Assembly: GCA_944388135.1 (NCBI GenBank)
Contig: CALXHP010000001.1
Location: forward strand, 99,320 to 163,319
Source: an uncultured Gemmiger sp.
GTDB lineage: Bacteria > Bacillota > Clostridia > Oscillospirales > Ruminococcaceae
Reading direction: 5' to 3'
Length of the DNA: 64,000 bases
The position numbers and the translations under genes are program-made. Positions within the stretch are counted from its first letter, which is position 1; every line of letters begins with the position of its first letter. This document shows positions 50,429 to 59,557 of this stretch, in pieces. The notes under the pieces are model-generated. The model was not told the origin of the DNA, made no database searches, and was given only the letters and a program-made list of their open reading frames with translations.

Positions 50429-53365
50429 ATGAGAGTTGGTTTGGACATTGGTTCCACGACCATTAAATGTGTAGTGCTGAACGACGCCGGCGAGATTCTG
50501 TTTTCCACCTACGAGCGTCATTTCAGCCATATTCTGGAAAAAGGCAAGGCCCTGCTGGAAAAGGTGGCCAAGGAGTACCTGCCCGACGGCCGCGCCTATC
50601 TGGCCATCTCCGGTTCCGCCGGTATGGGCCTGGCCGACAGCTGCAAGGTGCCCTTTGTGCAGGAAGTATTTGCCACCCGTGTGGCCGCCAACCGTCTGGT
50701 GCCCGGCACCGACTGCATCATCGAGCTGGGCGGCGAGGATGCCAAGATCCTCTTTCTGACCAATGGCACCGAGGTGCGTATGAACGGCAGCTGTGCCGGC
50801 GGCACCGGCGCCTTCATCGACCAGATGGCTACCCTGTTGAAGATGGGTGCCGACGAGATGGACGCTGCCGCCCAGACCGCCACCCGTACCTACACCATCG
50901 CCAGCCGCTGCGGCGTCTTTGCCAAGAGCGATATCCAGCCCCTGATCAACCAGGGCGCCCAGGCCGGTGACATCGCCGCCTCCATCTACCAGGCCGTGGT
51001 CAACCAGACCATCGCCGGCCTGGCCCAGGGCCGCCCCATCAAGGGCAACATCGTCTATCTGGGCGGCCCGCTGACCTTCAGCAAGACGCTGCGGGAAAGC
51101 TTTGACAAGACCCTGGGCGTCAAGGGCCTATGCCCCGAGAACAGCCTGCTCTTTGTGGCCATGGGCGCCGCTTTTTATGCCGACGAGGAGTCCGACCTCC
51201 ACGAGGTGGCCCGCCGTCTGGACGATTACAGCGCCACCGCCACCTATGTGAGCCTGCCGCCCCTTTTTGCCAACAAGCAGGAGTACGAGGAATTCCACGC
51301 CCGGCATCTGAAAGCCACCGTGCCCTGCCTGCCCTTCAGCGCCCAGTGCGGCCCGGTACACATCGGCATCGACTCCGGCTCCACCACCATCAAGCTGGTG
51401 GTCATCGACCAGAATGCCAACATCCTTTTTGAGAGCTACCGCCCCAACCTGGGCAACCCGGTCCCTCTGGTGCGGGATACCCTGCTGAAACTCTACAAGG
51501 ACCATCCCGGGCTGGAGATCGCCAGCGTCACCACCACCGGCTACGGGGAGGAGCTCATCAAGAACGCCTTCCACTGTGACCGGGGTCTGGTGGAAACGGT
51601 GGCTCACTTCACCGCCGCCAAGCACTTCCTGCCCGACGTGGATTTCATCATCGATATCGGCGGCCAGGACATGAAATGCTTCAAGATCGAGGACGGCGCC
51701 ATCAGCAACATCTTCCTCAACGAAGCCTGTTCTTCCGGCTGCGGCAGCTTCCTGCAGACTTTCGCCCAGGCCCTGGGCTACGACGTGAAAGAGTTTGCCG
51801 CCCTGGGTCTGTTTGCCGACAAACCGGTGGACCTGGGCAGCCGCTGCACCGTGTTCATGAACTCCTCGGTGAAGCAGGCCCAGAAGGACGGCGCTTCCAT
51901 TGAGAATATCAGCGCGGGCCTTTCCATTTCGGTGGTCAAGAATGCCCTGTACAAGGTCATCCGCGCTTCCAGCCCCGAGGAACTGGGCCGCAACATCGTG
52001 GTCCAGGGCGGCACCTTCTACAATGAAGCCGTGCTCCGTGCCTTTGAGAAGGAGATGGGGGTGGAGGTCATCCGCCCCGACATCGCCGGTCTGATGGGTG
52101 CCTACGGCGCCGCCCTCCACGGGATGAGCCATGCCGGCGCCAACGCCCACAGCTCGGTGCTGACCCAGGAAGAGCTGGAAAACTTCAGCCAGAACGTCAA
52201 GACCGTCCAGTGCAACGGTTGCGGCAACCACTGCCAGCTCACCGTCAACACCTTTGCGGACGGCAAACGGTTCATCTCGGGCAACCGGTGCGACAAGCCG
52301 GTGACCGGCAAGGCCAACAGCGAGGAACTGAACCTCTATGCCTACAAGCTGAAGCTGCTGGAGGATTACCGCAACGCCCCGGCCCCGGAACATCCCCGGG
52401 CCAGGATCGGCATTCCTCTCTGCCTCAATATGTATGAACTGCTGCCCTTCTGGCATACCTTGTTTACGAAGCTGGGCTTCCAGGTGGTGGTCAGCCCCTT
52501 CTCCAGCCGGAAACTCTACCAGGCCGGACAGGCTACCATCCCCAGCGATACCGCCTGCTTCCCCGCCAAGCTCAGCCACGGCCACATCCACTGGCTGGCG
52601 GAGCAGGGTGTGGACGCGGTGTTCTACCCCTGCATGAGCTACAACCTGGATGAACATCTGGGCGACAACCACTACAACTGCCCGGTGGTTGCCTACTACC
52701 CCGAAGTGCTGGAGGGCAACTGCCCCGAGCTGACCAACATCCCGCTGCTCTACGATTACTTCAACCTGGAGCGCCGGAAGGACTTCTACAAGCGGTTCTA
52801 TGAATCCCTGAGCAAGACCTTCCCCGGCCTGGACAAGAAGGCCGTTCACACCGCCATCGACGCCGCCTACGAGGAGTACGCCCGTCACATGCAGCAGGTG
52901 CGGGACAAGGGCACCGCCATCATCGCCGAGGCCCGCAAGGAGGGCAAACATATCATCGTGCTGGCGGGCCGTCCCTACCATGTGGACCCCGAGGTCAACC
53001 ACGGCATCGACCAGCTGATCATCCGCCAGGGCGCCGCCGTTGTCACCGAGGATTCGGTGAGCTGGCATGAGGAAAAATTCAACACCTCGGTGCTGAACCA
53101 GTGGACCTACCACAGCCGACTCTACGCCGCCGCCAAGTACTGCATCGACCAGCCCGATATGGATCTGGTGCAGCTGGTGTCCTTCGGCTGCGGTCTGGAC
53201 GCCATCACCACCGATGAGACCCGGGAGATCCTGCAGGCCGGCAGCAAGCTGTACACCCAGCTGAAGATCGACGAGATCACCAACCTGGGTGCCGTGAACA
53301 TCCGTCTGCGCAGCCTCTTCGCCGCCCTGGAAGAGCGCCGCGAGGCCGCCGCCGAACGGGCGTAA
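50429..53365 (+). CDS. Acyl-CoA dehydratase activase family protein, two ASKHA domains plus DUF2229-like part
   Basis: The 978-residue protein has two BadF/HgdC-type ATPase domains: MRVGLDIGSTTIKCVVLNDA (start) with GSCAGGTGAFIDQM near 120, and HIGIDSGSTTIKLVVIDQ near 310 with EACSSGCGSFLQTF near 436. From about 657 a DUF2229/HgdB-like region follows (RIGIPLCLNMYELLPFWHTL). In many Clostridia this and the next protein are one chain of about 1400 residues. Activases of this type reduce [4Fe-4S] or double-cubane clusters with ATP for hard reductions. The substrate here is unknown. Confidence 0.88.
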   Translation: MRVGLDIGSTTIKCVVLNDAGEILFSTYERHFSHILEKGKALLEKVAKEYLPDGRAYLAISGSAGMGLADSCKVPFVQEVFATRVAANRLVPGTDCIIELGGEDAKILFLTNGTEVRMNGSCAGGTGAFIDQMATLLKMGADEMDAAAQTATRTYTIASRCGVFAKSDIQPLINQGAQAGDIAASIYQAVVNQTIAGLAQGRPIKGNIVYLGGPLTFSKTLRESFDKTLGVKGLCPENSLLFVAMGAAFYADEESDLHEVARRLDDYSATATYVSLPPLFANKQEYEEFHARHLKATVPCLPFSAQCGPVHIGIDSGSTTIKLVVIDQNANILFESYRPNLGNPVPLVRDTLLKLYKDHPGLEIASVTTTGYGEELIKNAFHCDRGLVETVAHFTAAKHFLPDVDFIIDIGGQDMKCFKIEDGAISNIFLNEACSSGCGSFLQTFAQALGYDVKEFAALGLFADKPVDLGSRCTVFMNSSVKQAQKDGASIENISAGLSISVVKNALYKVIRASSPEELGRNIVVQGGTFYNEAVLRAFEKEMGVEVIRPDIAGLMGAYGAALHGMSHAGANAHSSVLTQEELENFSQNVKTVQCNGCGNHCQLTVNTFADGKRFISGNRCDKPVTGKANSEELNLYAYKLKLLEDYRNAPAPEHPRARIGIPLCLNMYELLPFWHTLFTKLGFQVVVSPFSSRKLYQAGQATIPSDTACFPAKLSHGHIHWLAEQGVDAVFYPCMSYNLDEHLGDNHYNCPVVAYYPEVLEGNCPELTNIPLLYDYFNLERRKDFYKRFYESLSKTFPGLDKKAVHTAIDAAYEEYARHMQQVRDKGTAIIAEARKEGKHIIVLAGRPYHVDPEVNHGIDQLIIRQGAAVVTEDSVSWHEEKFNTSVLNQWTYHSRLYAAAKYCIDQPDMDLVQLVSFGCGLDAITTDETREILQAGSKLYTQLKIDEITNLGAVNIRLRSLFAALEERREAAAERA

Positions 53366-53402
53366 GTCCCCTTCGTTTTTCCCTGAAAAAGAGGCAAAGT
53401 AT

Positions 53403-54725
53403 ATGGAATACATGACCCCCAATTTTACCAAAGAGATGGTAAAAACCCACAAGATCCTGATCCCCAACATGGCGGTGACCCAGTTCCGCCTGATGCAGGC
53501 CGCCCTGGCCAGCGAAGGCTACCAGACCGAGGTGCTGGGCAACTGCGGCAGCGAGGTGGCCCAGCTGGGCCTGAAATATGTCCACAACGACACCTGCTAC
53601 CCCGCCCTGCTGGTCATCGGTCAGTTCCTCGACGCGCTGAACAGCGGCAAGTATGATCTGGACCACACGGCCCTGCTGATCACCCAGACGGGCGGCGGCT
53701 GCCGTGCTTCCAACTACATCAAGCTGCTGCGCAAGGCCCTGGTGAAGGCGGGCTACGGTAACATCCCCGTGGCATCGCTGAACTTCTCCGGCCTGGAAAA
53801 GGGCAGCGGCCTGCCCCTGACCCTGCCGCTGCTGCGCAAGGTCATTGCCGCCATCTTCTACGGCGATATGCTGGTGGCCCTGCGCAGCCAGACCCACCCC
53901 TACGAGAACCATCCCGGCGACGCCGACGCCATGACCGAGAAATGGATCGCCCGCATCCAGGACTGGATCCGCAACAACCGGAACTACTCGGCCCATGACA
54001 TGAAGAAGCGCTTCCCCGAGATTGCCGCCGACTACGCCACCATTCCCATCACCCGGGTGCCCAAGGTCAAGGTGGGCGTTGTGGGCGAGATCTATGTGAA
54101 GTACTCTCCCCTGGGCAACAACGACCTGGAAAAGTTCCTGGAAAGCCAGGACTGTGAGGTCAACCTGCCCGGCCTGATGGGCTTCGTGGAGTACTGCGTG
54201 GCCAACACCCGGCTGGACATCGACCTCTACGGCGGCAACAAGCTGGTGGCCGGCGGCGCCGATGCCTTCCTGGGCTGGCTGGACTCCATCGGTGTGGCCA
54301 GCTATGAGTCCATGCGGAAGTACGGCTTCTATGCGCCGGGCTCCTTCCGGGAACTGATGAAAAAGCCGGAAGGCATCATCTCCCTGGGCGCCAAGATGGG
54401 CGAAGGCTGGCTGCTCACCGCCGAGATGCTGGAACTGGTGGAGGGCGGCTACGGCAACATCGTCTGTGCCCAGCCCTTCGGCTGCCTGCCCAACCACATC
54501 GTGGGCAAGGGCATGATCAACAAGATCCGCGCCCTGCACCCCGAAGCCAACATCACCCCCGTGGACTATGACCCCAGCGCCACCCGGGTCAACCAGGAAA
54601 ACCGCATCAAGCTGATGCTGGCAGTGGCCCGGGAGCGGCTGACCCAGCCCGCCGAGGCCCCGGCCCCGCTGACCGCCGAAGAGCTGGCGGGCGGCGCCCC
54701 CCAGCTGCAGACCACCGTGCAGTGA
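53403..54725 (+). CDS. 2-hydroxyacyl-CoA dehydratase-like protein (C-terminal half of the usual fused form)
   Basis: The 440-residue protein resembles the HgdB/COG3581-type C-terminal part of the fused activase family: MAVTQFRLMQAALASEGYQT, HNDTCYPALLVIGQFLDAL, ITQTGGGCRASNYIKLLRKA and CAQPFGCLPNHIVGKGMI. Conserved cysteines (NCGSE, DTCYP, GGCRAS, FGCLPNH) could hold an iron-sulfur cluster. The gene follows the activase by 37 bp with its own ribosome site (agaggc), so the family protein is split in two here. The C-terminus is Ala/Pro-rich. Confidence 0.85.
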   Translation: MEYMTPNFTKEMVKTHKILIPNMAVTQFRLMQAALASEGYQTEVLGNCGSEVAQLGLKYVHNDTCYPALLVIGQFLDALNSGKYDLDHTALLITQTGGGCRASNYIKLLRKALVKAGYGNIPVASLNFSGLEKGSGLPLTLPLLRKVIAAIFYGDMLVALRSQTHPYENHPGDADAMTEKWIARIQDWIRNNRNYSAHDMKKRFPEIAADYATIPITRVPKVKVGVVGEIYVKYSPLGNNDLEKFLESQDCEVNLPGLMGFVEYCVANTRLDIDLYGGNKLVAGGADAFLGWLDSIGVASYESMRKYGFYAPGSFRELMKKPEGIISLGAKMGEGWLLTAEMLELVEGGYGNIVCAQPFGCLPNHIVGKGMINKIRALHPEANITPVDYDPSATRVNQENRIKLMLAVARERLTQPAEAPAPLTAEELAGGAPQLQTTVQ

Positions 54726-54742
54726 TTCTTTCCTGATACAGC

Positions 54743-54776
54743 AACACCCCGCACATCTTCGGATGTGCGGGGTGTT
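54743..54776. terminator. Bidirectional terminator
   Basis: AACACCCCGCACAT/ATGTGCGGGGTGTT form a perfect 14-bp stem with a six-base loop, between convergent operons. Confidence 0.92.
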
Positions 54777-54783
54777 GTTTTGT

Positions 54784-56622
54784 TTATTTCAGATGGCGGA
54801 GATCGCCGCTCTCCCGGAAGTCCTCGTAATCGAGAGACAGGGAAGGATTGTAGTAGGGATCGTGGAGAATGTTCTCCCGGCCGTGCACTTCATAGAGCCG
54901 TTCATGTTCGGCGTCGAACCGGGCCTTCTTGGCGGGGTCCTTCTCGTCGGAACCCCGGGACTTGCTCTCATGATGGTAGAGCTCGGCGTAGGGCGTCCAG
55001 ACGATACGCCAGCCCCCATCCCGTACCCGCAGGCAGAAATCCACATCGTTGTAGGCCACGGTCAGGCTTTCATCCAGGCCGTGAACGGCATCAAACACCG
55101 CCGTGCGCACCAGCAGGCAGGCCGCCGTCACGGCGGAGAAATCCTGCACGGTGGAAAGTCGGAACATATACCCGCTGCCGCCCCGCTTGTGGTACTTGTG
55201 GCTGTGGCCCGCGTAGCCCCCCAGCCCGGTGATGATGCCCGCATGCTGGATGGTATCGTCGGGATAGTAGAGCATGGCGCCGCAGATGCCCACGCCGGGC
55301 TGGATGCACTCCCCTACCATCTGGGTCAGCCAGTCGCCGTTGATGACTTCCACGTCGTTATTCAGCAGCAGCAGATAGCTGCCGGCGGCGTACTTGCGGC
55401 CGAAATTGTTGATACGGCTGAAGTTGAACCCGCCCTTGTACCGCACCACCCGGGCGCGGTCATACCGCCGGGGCAGCTCCTTGTAGTAGGCCTCGGTGGC
55501 CGGGTCGGTGGAGTTGTTCTCGATGACGATGACCTCGAAATTGTCGTAGGTCGTCTTGGAATAAAGACTGTACAGGCACTTTTCCAGATCGTCGGTGTGG
55601 TCCTTGTTGGGGACCAGGATGGACACCAACGGCTGGGGTTCGGGAATTTCCCACACCACATGGCAGGTGCCGGGGAACTTGCCCGGCTCCACCGTGCCAT
55701 GGCGGCCGGTGGCCGCCAAATGGTCCGACACCGCCTTGCGGGCGGCGGCTTCCACATAGGGTTTGGCCCCGGTGCCGCCGCTGGTGGAAGCTGCATGCAC
55801 CCGCCAGTAGTAGAGCACCTGGGGAATGTGCAGGGGTCTGGCCGCCGGGTCCCGGCGCTGCATCTCGTCGATAAGCCGCAGGAAGAGATCATGGTCCTGG
55901 GCGCCGTCACATTCGGGGCGCTCGCCCCCCACCGCTTCAAACAAGGTCCGCCGGAACACCGCCAGATGACAGATATAGTTGACGGCCATCAGGTATTCCG
56001 GGGCATAGTCCGGCTTGAAATGGCCCACCCGGGGATGCTGGGGCGTCTTTTCAAAGAGGGCTTCGTCGCTGTAGGCAAAGTCCGCCTTGCTTTCCGCCAG
56101 GGTCTTGCCCATGCAATAGATGGCATGGGGTGCCAGCATATCATCGTGGTCCGCCAGGGCCAGGTACTCCCCGGTGGCCAGGGCCGCTGCCGCATTGGTG
56201 TTGGCCGCAATGCCGCCGTTCTCGATCTTCTGGTATAGGATACGACCATCCTGGGCGGCCCGCTGCCGGACCGTCTGCCCCACTTCGGCGTGGGCGTCGT
56301 CGCTGGCATCCACCAGCACCAGCTGCCAGTTGGGCGCCGTCTGGCCCTGGACGCTGTCCAGGAACTGCTCCAGAAACCGGGGCGGTGTGTTGTAAAGAGG
56401 CGTCAAAATGCTGATGGTGGGCCATTCTGCGGCATGCTGGGCTGCCTCGGCCCGCTGGGCTTCCAGCGTCTTTTTGGCGGGCAGATACCGGGCCCGCTTG
56501 CCGAAGAACCGCCGTTTGAAAAAGCCCGCGGCCCGGGTGGCCATCACCCCCACCCCCTGTTCCTTCGTCAGGGTGCGGGCGTAGCCGAACAGTTCTTTGA
56601 TCCGCTTGGTCTGCTGACTCAT
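54784..56622 (-). CDS. Glycosyltransferase with two GT2 domains
   Basis: The 612-residue protein has a first GT-A domain from about residue 68 (ISILTPLYNTPPRFLEQFLDSV, then LALADHDDMLAPHAIY with DHDD as metal site) and a second from about 330 (VSILVPNKDHTDDLEKCLYSL, LLLLNNDVEVINGDWLTQM). It probably adds sugars (such as rhamnose) to a lipid-linked surface glycan. It closely parallels the 623-residue enzyme two genes upstream, so the pair likely arose by duplication. It is the last gene of the rfbC operon. Confidence 0.88.
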   Translation of the reverse strand: MSQQTKRIKELFGYARTLTKEQGVGVMATRAAGFFKRRFFGKRARYLPAKKTLEAQRAEAAQHAAEWPTISILTPLYNTPPRFLEQFLDSVQGQTAPNWQLVLVDASDDAHAEVGQTVRQRAAQDGRILYQKIENGGIAANTNAAAALATGEYLALADHDDMLAPHAIYCMGKTLAESKADFAYSDEALFEKTPQHPRVGHFKPDYAPEYLMAVNYICHLAVFRRTLFEAVGGERPECDGAQDHDLFLRLIDEMQRRDPAARPLHIPQVLYYWRVHAASTSGGTGAKPYVEAAARKAVSDHLAATGRHGTVEPGKFPGTCHVVWEIPEPQPLVSILVPNKDHTDDLEKCLYSLYSKTTYDNFEVIVIENNSTDPATEAYYKELPRRYDRARVVRYKGGFNFSRINNFGRKYAAGSYLLLLNNDVEVINGDWLTQMVGECIQPGVGICGAMLYYPDDTIQHAGIITGLGGYAGHSHKYHKRGGSGYMFRLSTVQDFSAVTAACLLVRTAVFDAVHGLDESLTVAYNDVDFCLRVRDGGWRIVWTPYAELYHHESKSRGSDEKDPAKKARFDAEHERLYEVHGRENILHDPYYNPSLSLDYEDFRESGDLRHLK

Positions 56623-56626
56623 GGCA

Positions 56627-56875
56627 TCAGCCGTGCAGGCCGTTGGCCTGACGCTCCATATTTTCGATGATGATGGTGTGGATGTCCCCCTGGGTGGCGG
56701 CGTATTCCAGCACCTTCCAGGGGGTATCGGTGTGGTAGTGGACCTTGATCAGGTCCTCGTCCCCCACCACCAGCAGGCAGTCACCCTCGGCACAGTTCAG
56801 GATGCCCTCATGGATCACGTCCTCGTCCAGGTCGTGGCCCTCGATCAGCAGCTGGGTATCAAAGCGATTTTTCAT
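56627..56875 (-). CDS. Small FakA C-terminal-like (DhaK-related) protein
   Basis: The 82-residue protein aligns with the end region of FakA/YloV kinases: IHEGILNCAEGDCLLVVGDE, LIKVHYHTDTPWKVLEYAA and IHTIIIENMERQ. In FakA this segment is followed or preceded by a DhaL kinase domain, which is absent here. The gene has a good ribosome site (aaggaggcac) and lies between two glycosyltransferase genes with gaps of 4 and 12 bp. Function is unknown. Confidence 0.8.
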   Translation of the reverse strand: MKNRFDTQLLIEGHDLDEDVIHEGILNCAEGDCLLVVGDEDLIKVHYHTDTPWKVLEYAATQGDIHTIIIENMERQANGLHG

Positions 56876-56887
56876 GGCGGTGCCTCC

Positions 56888-58759
56888 TTATTTCAGGCCG
56901 AAGTTTTCAAACAGATTGTTGAAATGGGGATTGTAGTAGGGGTCGTAGTTGTCGATATATTCCTTGTATTTGGCGTAGAAGTTGGCCTTCTCCCGCTCGT
57001 AGCGCTTGGCGTTTTCCGACAGGGTATCCAGACCCCGGCTCTTGCTCTCGTAGTGGTAGGCCTCTGCCCGGGGGGTGTAGACATTGAGCAGCCCCTGCTT
57101 CCACAGTTTCAGGCAGTAGTCTACATCGTTGTAGGCCACGGCGAACTGCTCTTCATCCAGGCCGCCCGCCGCCTGGTACAACGCCGTCTTGGTCATGAGG
57201 CAGGCGCCGGTGACAGCCATATAGTCCTGGGTGGTGACCAGCCGGTACATATCCCCCACCGCCGTGCGGGGGTAGCTCTTATGGCTGTGCCCCGCGCTGC
57301 CGTTGATGCCCATGAGCACACCGGCGTGCTGGATGGTGTCGTCGGGATAGTAGAGCTTGGCCCCCACCGCCCCCACATCGGGGCGCTGGCTGTAGCTGAG
57401 CAGTTCCCGCAGGAAATCCTCCGAGAGGATCTCGATGTCATTGTTGAGGAGCAGCAGATGTTCGCCCCTGGCAAACCGGGCGCCGAAGTTGTTGATGGCC
57501 GAGAAGTTGAAGGCCCCCTCATACCGCACCACCCGGCATCGGGCAAACCGCTGGGGCAGCGTCTGGTAGTAGGTCTCAGTGGCCGGGTCGGTGGAGTTGT
57601 TCTCGATGACCAACACCTCGAAGTTGTCGTACCCGGCGTTTTTGTAGAGGCTGGTCAGGCAGCGGTCCAGGTCGTCGGTGTGGTCCTTGTTGGGGATCAG
57701 CACACTGATCAGCGGGTGCCCCGTCAGCTCATACCGCACTTGGAAGGCGCCGGGAGCATCGGGCACCGCCATGGCCCGGCCGGGCAGACCCAGCCGCTTC
57801 AGCTGGGCATCGATGGCCCGCTCCCCCGCCGCGATGGCGTAGGGTTTTGCCTCCATACCGGCGGCGGTAGACCCGGCGTGGCCCCGCCAGATATAGAGCA
57901 CCTGTTTGATGTGCTCGATCTTGCGGGCTTTTTCGGTGAGGCGCAGGATCAGGTCATGGTCCTGGGCGCCGTCAAACTCCTTGGATTCATAGGCGCCCGC
58001 CGCATCCAGCAAGGGGCGGCTGAACACCGCCAGATGGGTGATGAAATTGACCCCCCGCAGATAGTCGGGGGCGAAATCCGGCTTGAAGTGGTATCCCCCC
58101 AGCTGTTTCAGATCCGCTGAGAGAACGATCTCGTCACTGTAGACAAAATCTGCATCTGTCTTTTGGATGGTCTGCACACACTCAAAGAGGGCGTTGGGGT
58201 AAAGCACGTCGTCGTGATCCAGCAGGGCCAGATAGCCGCCGGTGGCAGCCCGGAACCCCGCCGTGGTGTTGGCGGCGATGCCCTGGTTTTCAATCTTCTG
58301 GTAGGTGATGCGGCTGTCCTTGCGGGCATACTGTTCCGCCCGCCGGGAAACCTCCCCGTGGGCTGCATCGCTGGCATCCACCAGCACCAGCTGCCAGTTG
58401 CCATAGGTCTGGCGCTGCACGCTTTGGACCATCTCGTCAAAAAAGCGCAGGGGGGTGTTGAACACCGGCACCACCACACTGATGCAGGGGCCCTGCAGAT
58501 TGGCAGCCCGCTGAGCTTTCAGGGTGCGGCGCAAGGGCAGGTCCGCCCGGTGGCGCCAGTCGTCGTGATGGAAGGCCAGCCCTACCCGGAAGGAGATATC
58601 CCGCCAGAGCTGTTCGACCCCCTGTTCCCGCAGGGTGGCCACCGAACGGCGGGCCAGGTCCCGGAGATGGGCCGGGTTCAGCAGGCGGCGGGCCATGCCG
58701 CCCACGCTGTCCTGTACGGCCAGGTCGGCGGGGCGTTCGTTGTTGGGTTGTTGCTTCAT
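56888..58759 (-). CDS. Glycosyltransferase with two GT2 domains
   Basis: The 623-residue protein has two GT-A domains: ISVVVPVFNTPLRFFDEMVQ with LALLDHDDVLYPNALF, and ISVLIPNKDHTDDLDRCLTS with LLLLNNDIEILSEDFL. The C-terminal part (PRAEAYHYESKSRG...) resembles rhamnan or similar polymer transferases. It is about parallel in length and motifs with the downstream enzyme. It sits behind the ABC exporter, so it likely builds the exported polysaccharide on the inner face. Confidence 0.88.
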   Translation of the reverse strand: MKQQPNNERPADLAVQDSVGGMARRLLNPAHLRDLARRSVATLREQGVEQLWRDISFRVGLAFHHDDWRHRADLPLRRTLKAQRAANLQGPCISVVVPVFNTPLRFFDEMVQSVQRQTYGNWQLVLVDASDAAHGEVSRRAEQYARKDSRITYQKIENQGIAANTTAGFRAATGGYLALLDHDDVLYPNALFECVQTIQKTDADFVYSDEIVLSADLKQLGGYHFKPDFAPDYLRGVNFITHLAVFSRPLLDAAGAYESKEFDGAQDHDLILRLTEKARKIEHIKQVLYIWRGHAGSTAAGMEAKPYAIAAGERAIDAQLKRLGLPGRAMAVPDAPGAFQVRYELTGHPLISVLIPNKDHTDDLDRCLTSLYKNAGYDNFEVLVIENNSTDPATETYYQTLPQRFARCRVVRYEGAFNFSAINNFGARFARGEHLLLLNNDIEILSEDFLRELLSYSQRPDVGAVGAKLYYPDDTIQHAGVLMGINGSAGHSHKSYPRTAVGDMYRLVTTQDYMAVTGACLMTKTALYQAAGGLDEEQFAVAYNDVDYCLKLWKQGLLNVYTPRAEAYHYESKSRGLDTLSENAKRYEREKANFYAKYKEYIDNYDPYYNPHFNNLFENFGLK

Positions 58760-58766
58760 GGGTGGT

Positions 58767-59543
58767 TCATTCCTCCATCCGCTTGGCGGGCATGGCGTCT
58801 TTCTTCTGGAAGTTGCGGTACTCCGGGGTGATGTCGGCGGTCAGGCCGTTGCGGCGCAGATGGCCGTGGTCCAGCCAAGCCACCTTATTGCACATCCGCT
58901 CGATCTGCTCGATGGAGTGGCTGACCAGGATGACCGTGGTGCCGCCGGAGAGCAGCTCTGCCATACGGCGCTCGCACTTTTCCTGGAAGAGGAAGTCGCC
59001 CACCGAGAGGATCTCGTCGGCGATGAGGATATCCGGCTTGGTCATCGTCGCCACGGCGAAAGCCAGGCGGGCCACCATGCCGGAGGAATAGTTTTTCAGC
59101 GGCACATCCAGGAAATCCCGCAGCTCGCTGAATTCCACAATGTCCTCAAATTTGGAATCGATGTACTTGGGGGTGTAGCCCAGCACCGTGCCGTTGAGGT
59201 AGATGTTCTCCCGGGCGGTGAGGTCCATATCGAAACCGGCGCCCAGCTCGATCAAAGGGGCAATGGTGCCCCGCACCGTCACCTTGCCGGCGGAAGGTTT
59301 GTACACACCGGAGATGATCTTGAGCAGGGTACTTTTGCCGCTGCCGTTGAGACCGATCAGGCCGTAGAAATCCCCGGGCATGATGTCAAAACTCACGTCG
59401 TCCAGGGCAAAAAATTCGTCAAAGCGGACGCCGCCGTGCATGAGGGCTACAAAATATTCCTTGAGGCTCTCGTGCTTTTCTTTGGCCAGGTTGAAGCGCA
59501 TCGAGACATGTTCGATGGAGATAATGGGCTCTTGTGCTGCCAT
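58767..59543 (-). CDS. ABC transporter ATPase for polysaccharide export (Wzt/TagH-like)
   Basis: The 258-residue ATPase has Walker A GLNGSGKST (64-72), a family-typical MRFNLAKEKHESLKEYF N-terminus, signature YSSGMVARLAFAVA and Walker B PDILIADE. It lacks the C-terminal carbohydrate-binding domain of O-antigen Wzt proteins, so chain-end recognition is not expected and export of a polyprenol-linked glycan or teichoic-like polymer is more likely. It is coupled to the permease 14 bp upstream. Confidence 0.92.
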   Translation of the reverse strand: MAAQEPIISIEHVSMRFNLAKEKHESLKEYFVALMHGGVRFDEFFALDDVSFDIMPGDFYGLIGLNGSGKSTLLKIISGVYKPSAGKVTVRGTIAPLIELGAGFDMDLTARENIYLNGTVLGYTPKYIDSKFEDIVEFSELRDFLDVPLKNYSSGMVARLAFAVATMTKPDILIADEILSVGDFLFQEKCERRMAELLSGGTTVILVSHSIEQIERMCNKVAWLDHGHLRRNGLTADITPEYRNFQKKDAMPAKRMEE

Positions 59544-59557
59544 AGGTGCGCCCCTCC

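Noticed and set aside
51128-53470. Open frame of about 780 codons antisense to the activase gene
   Set aside because: Mirror frame of a clear coding gene with no domain of its own.
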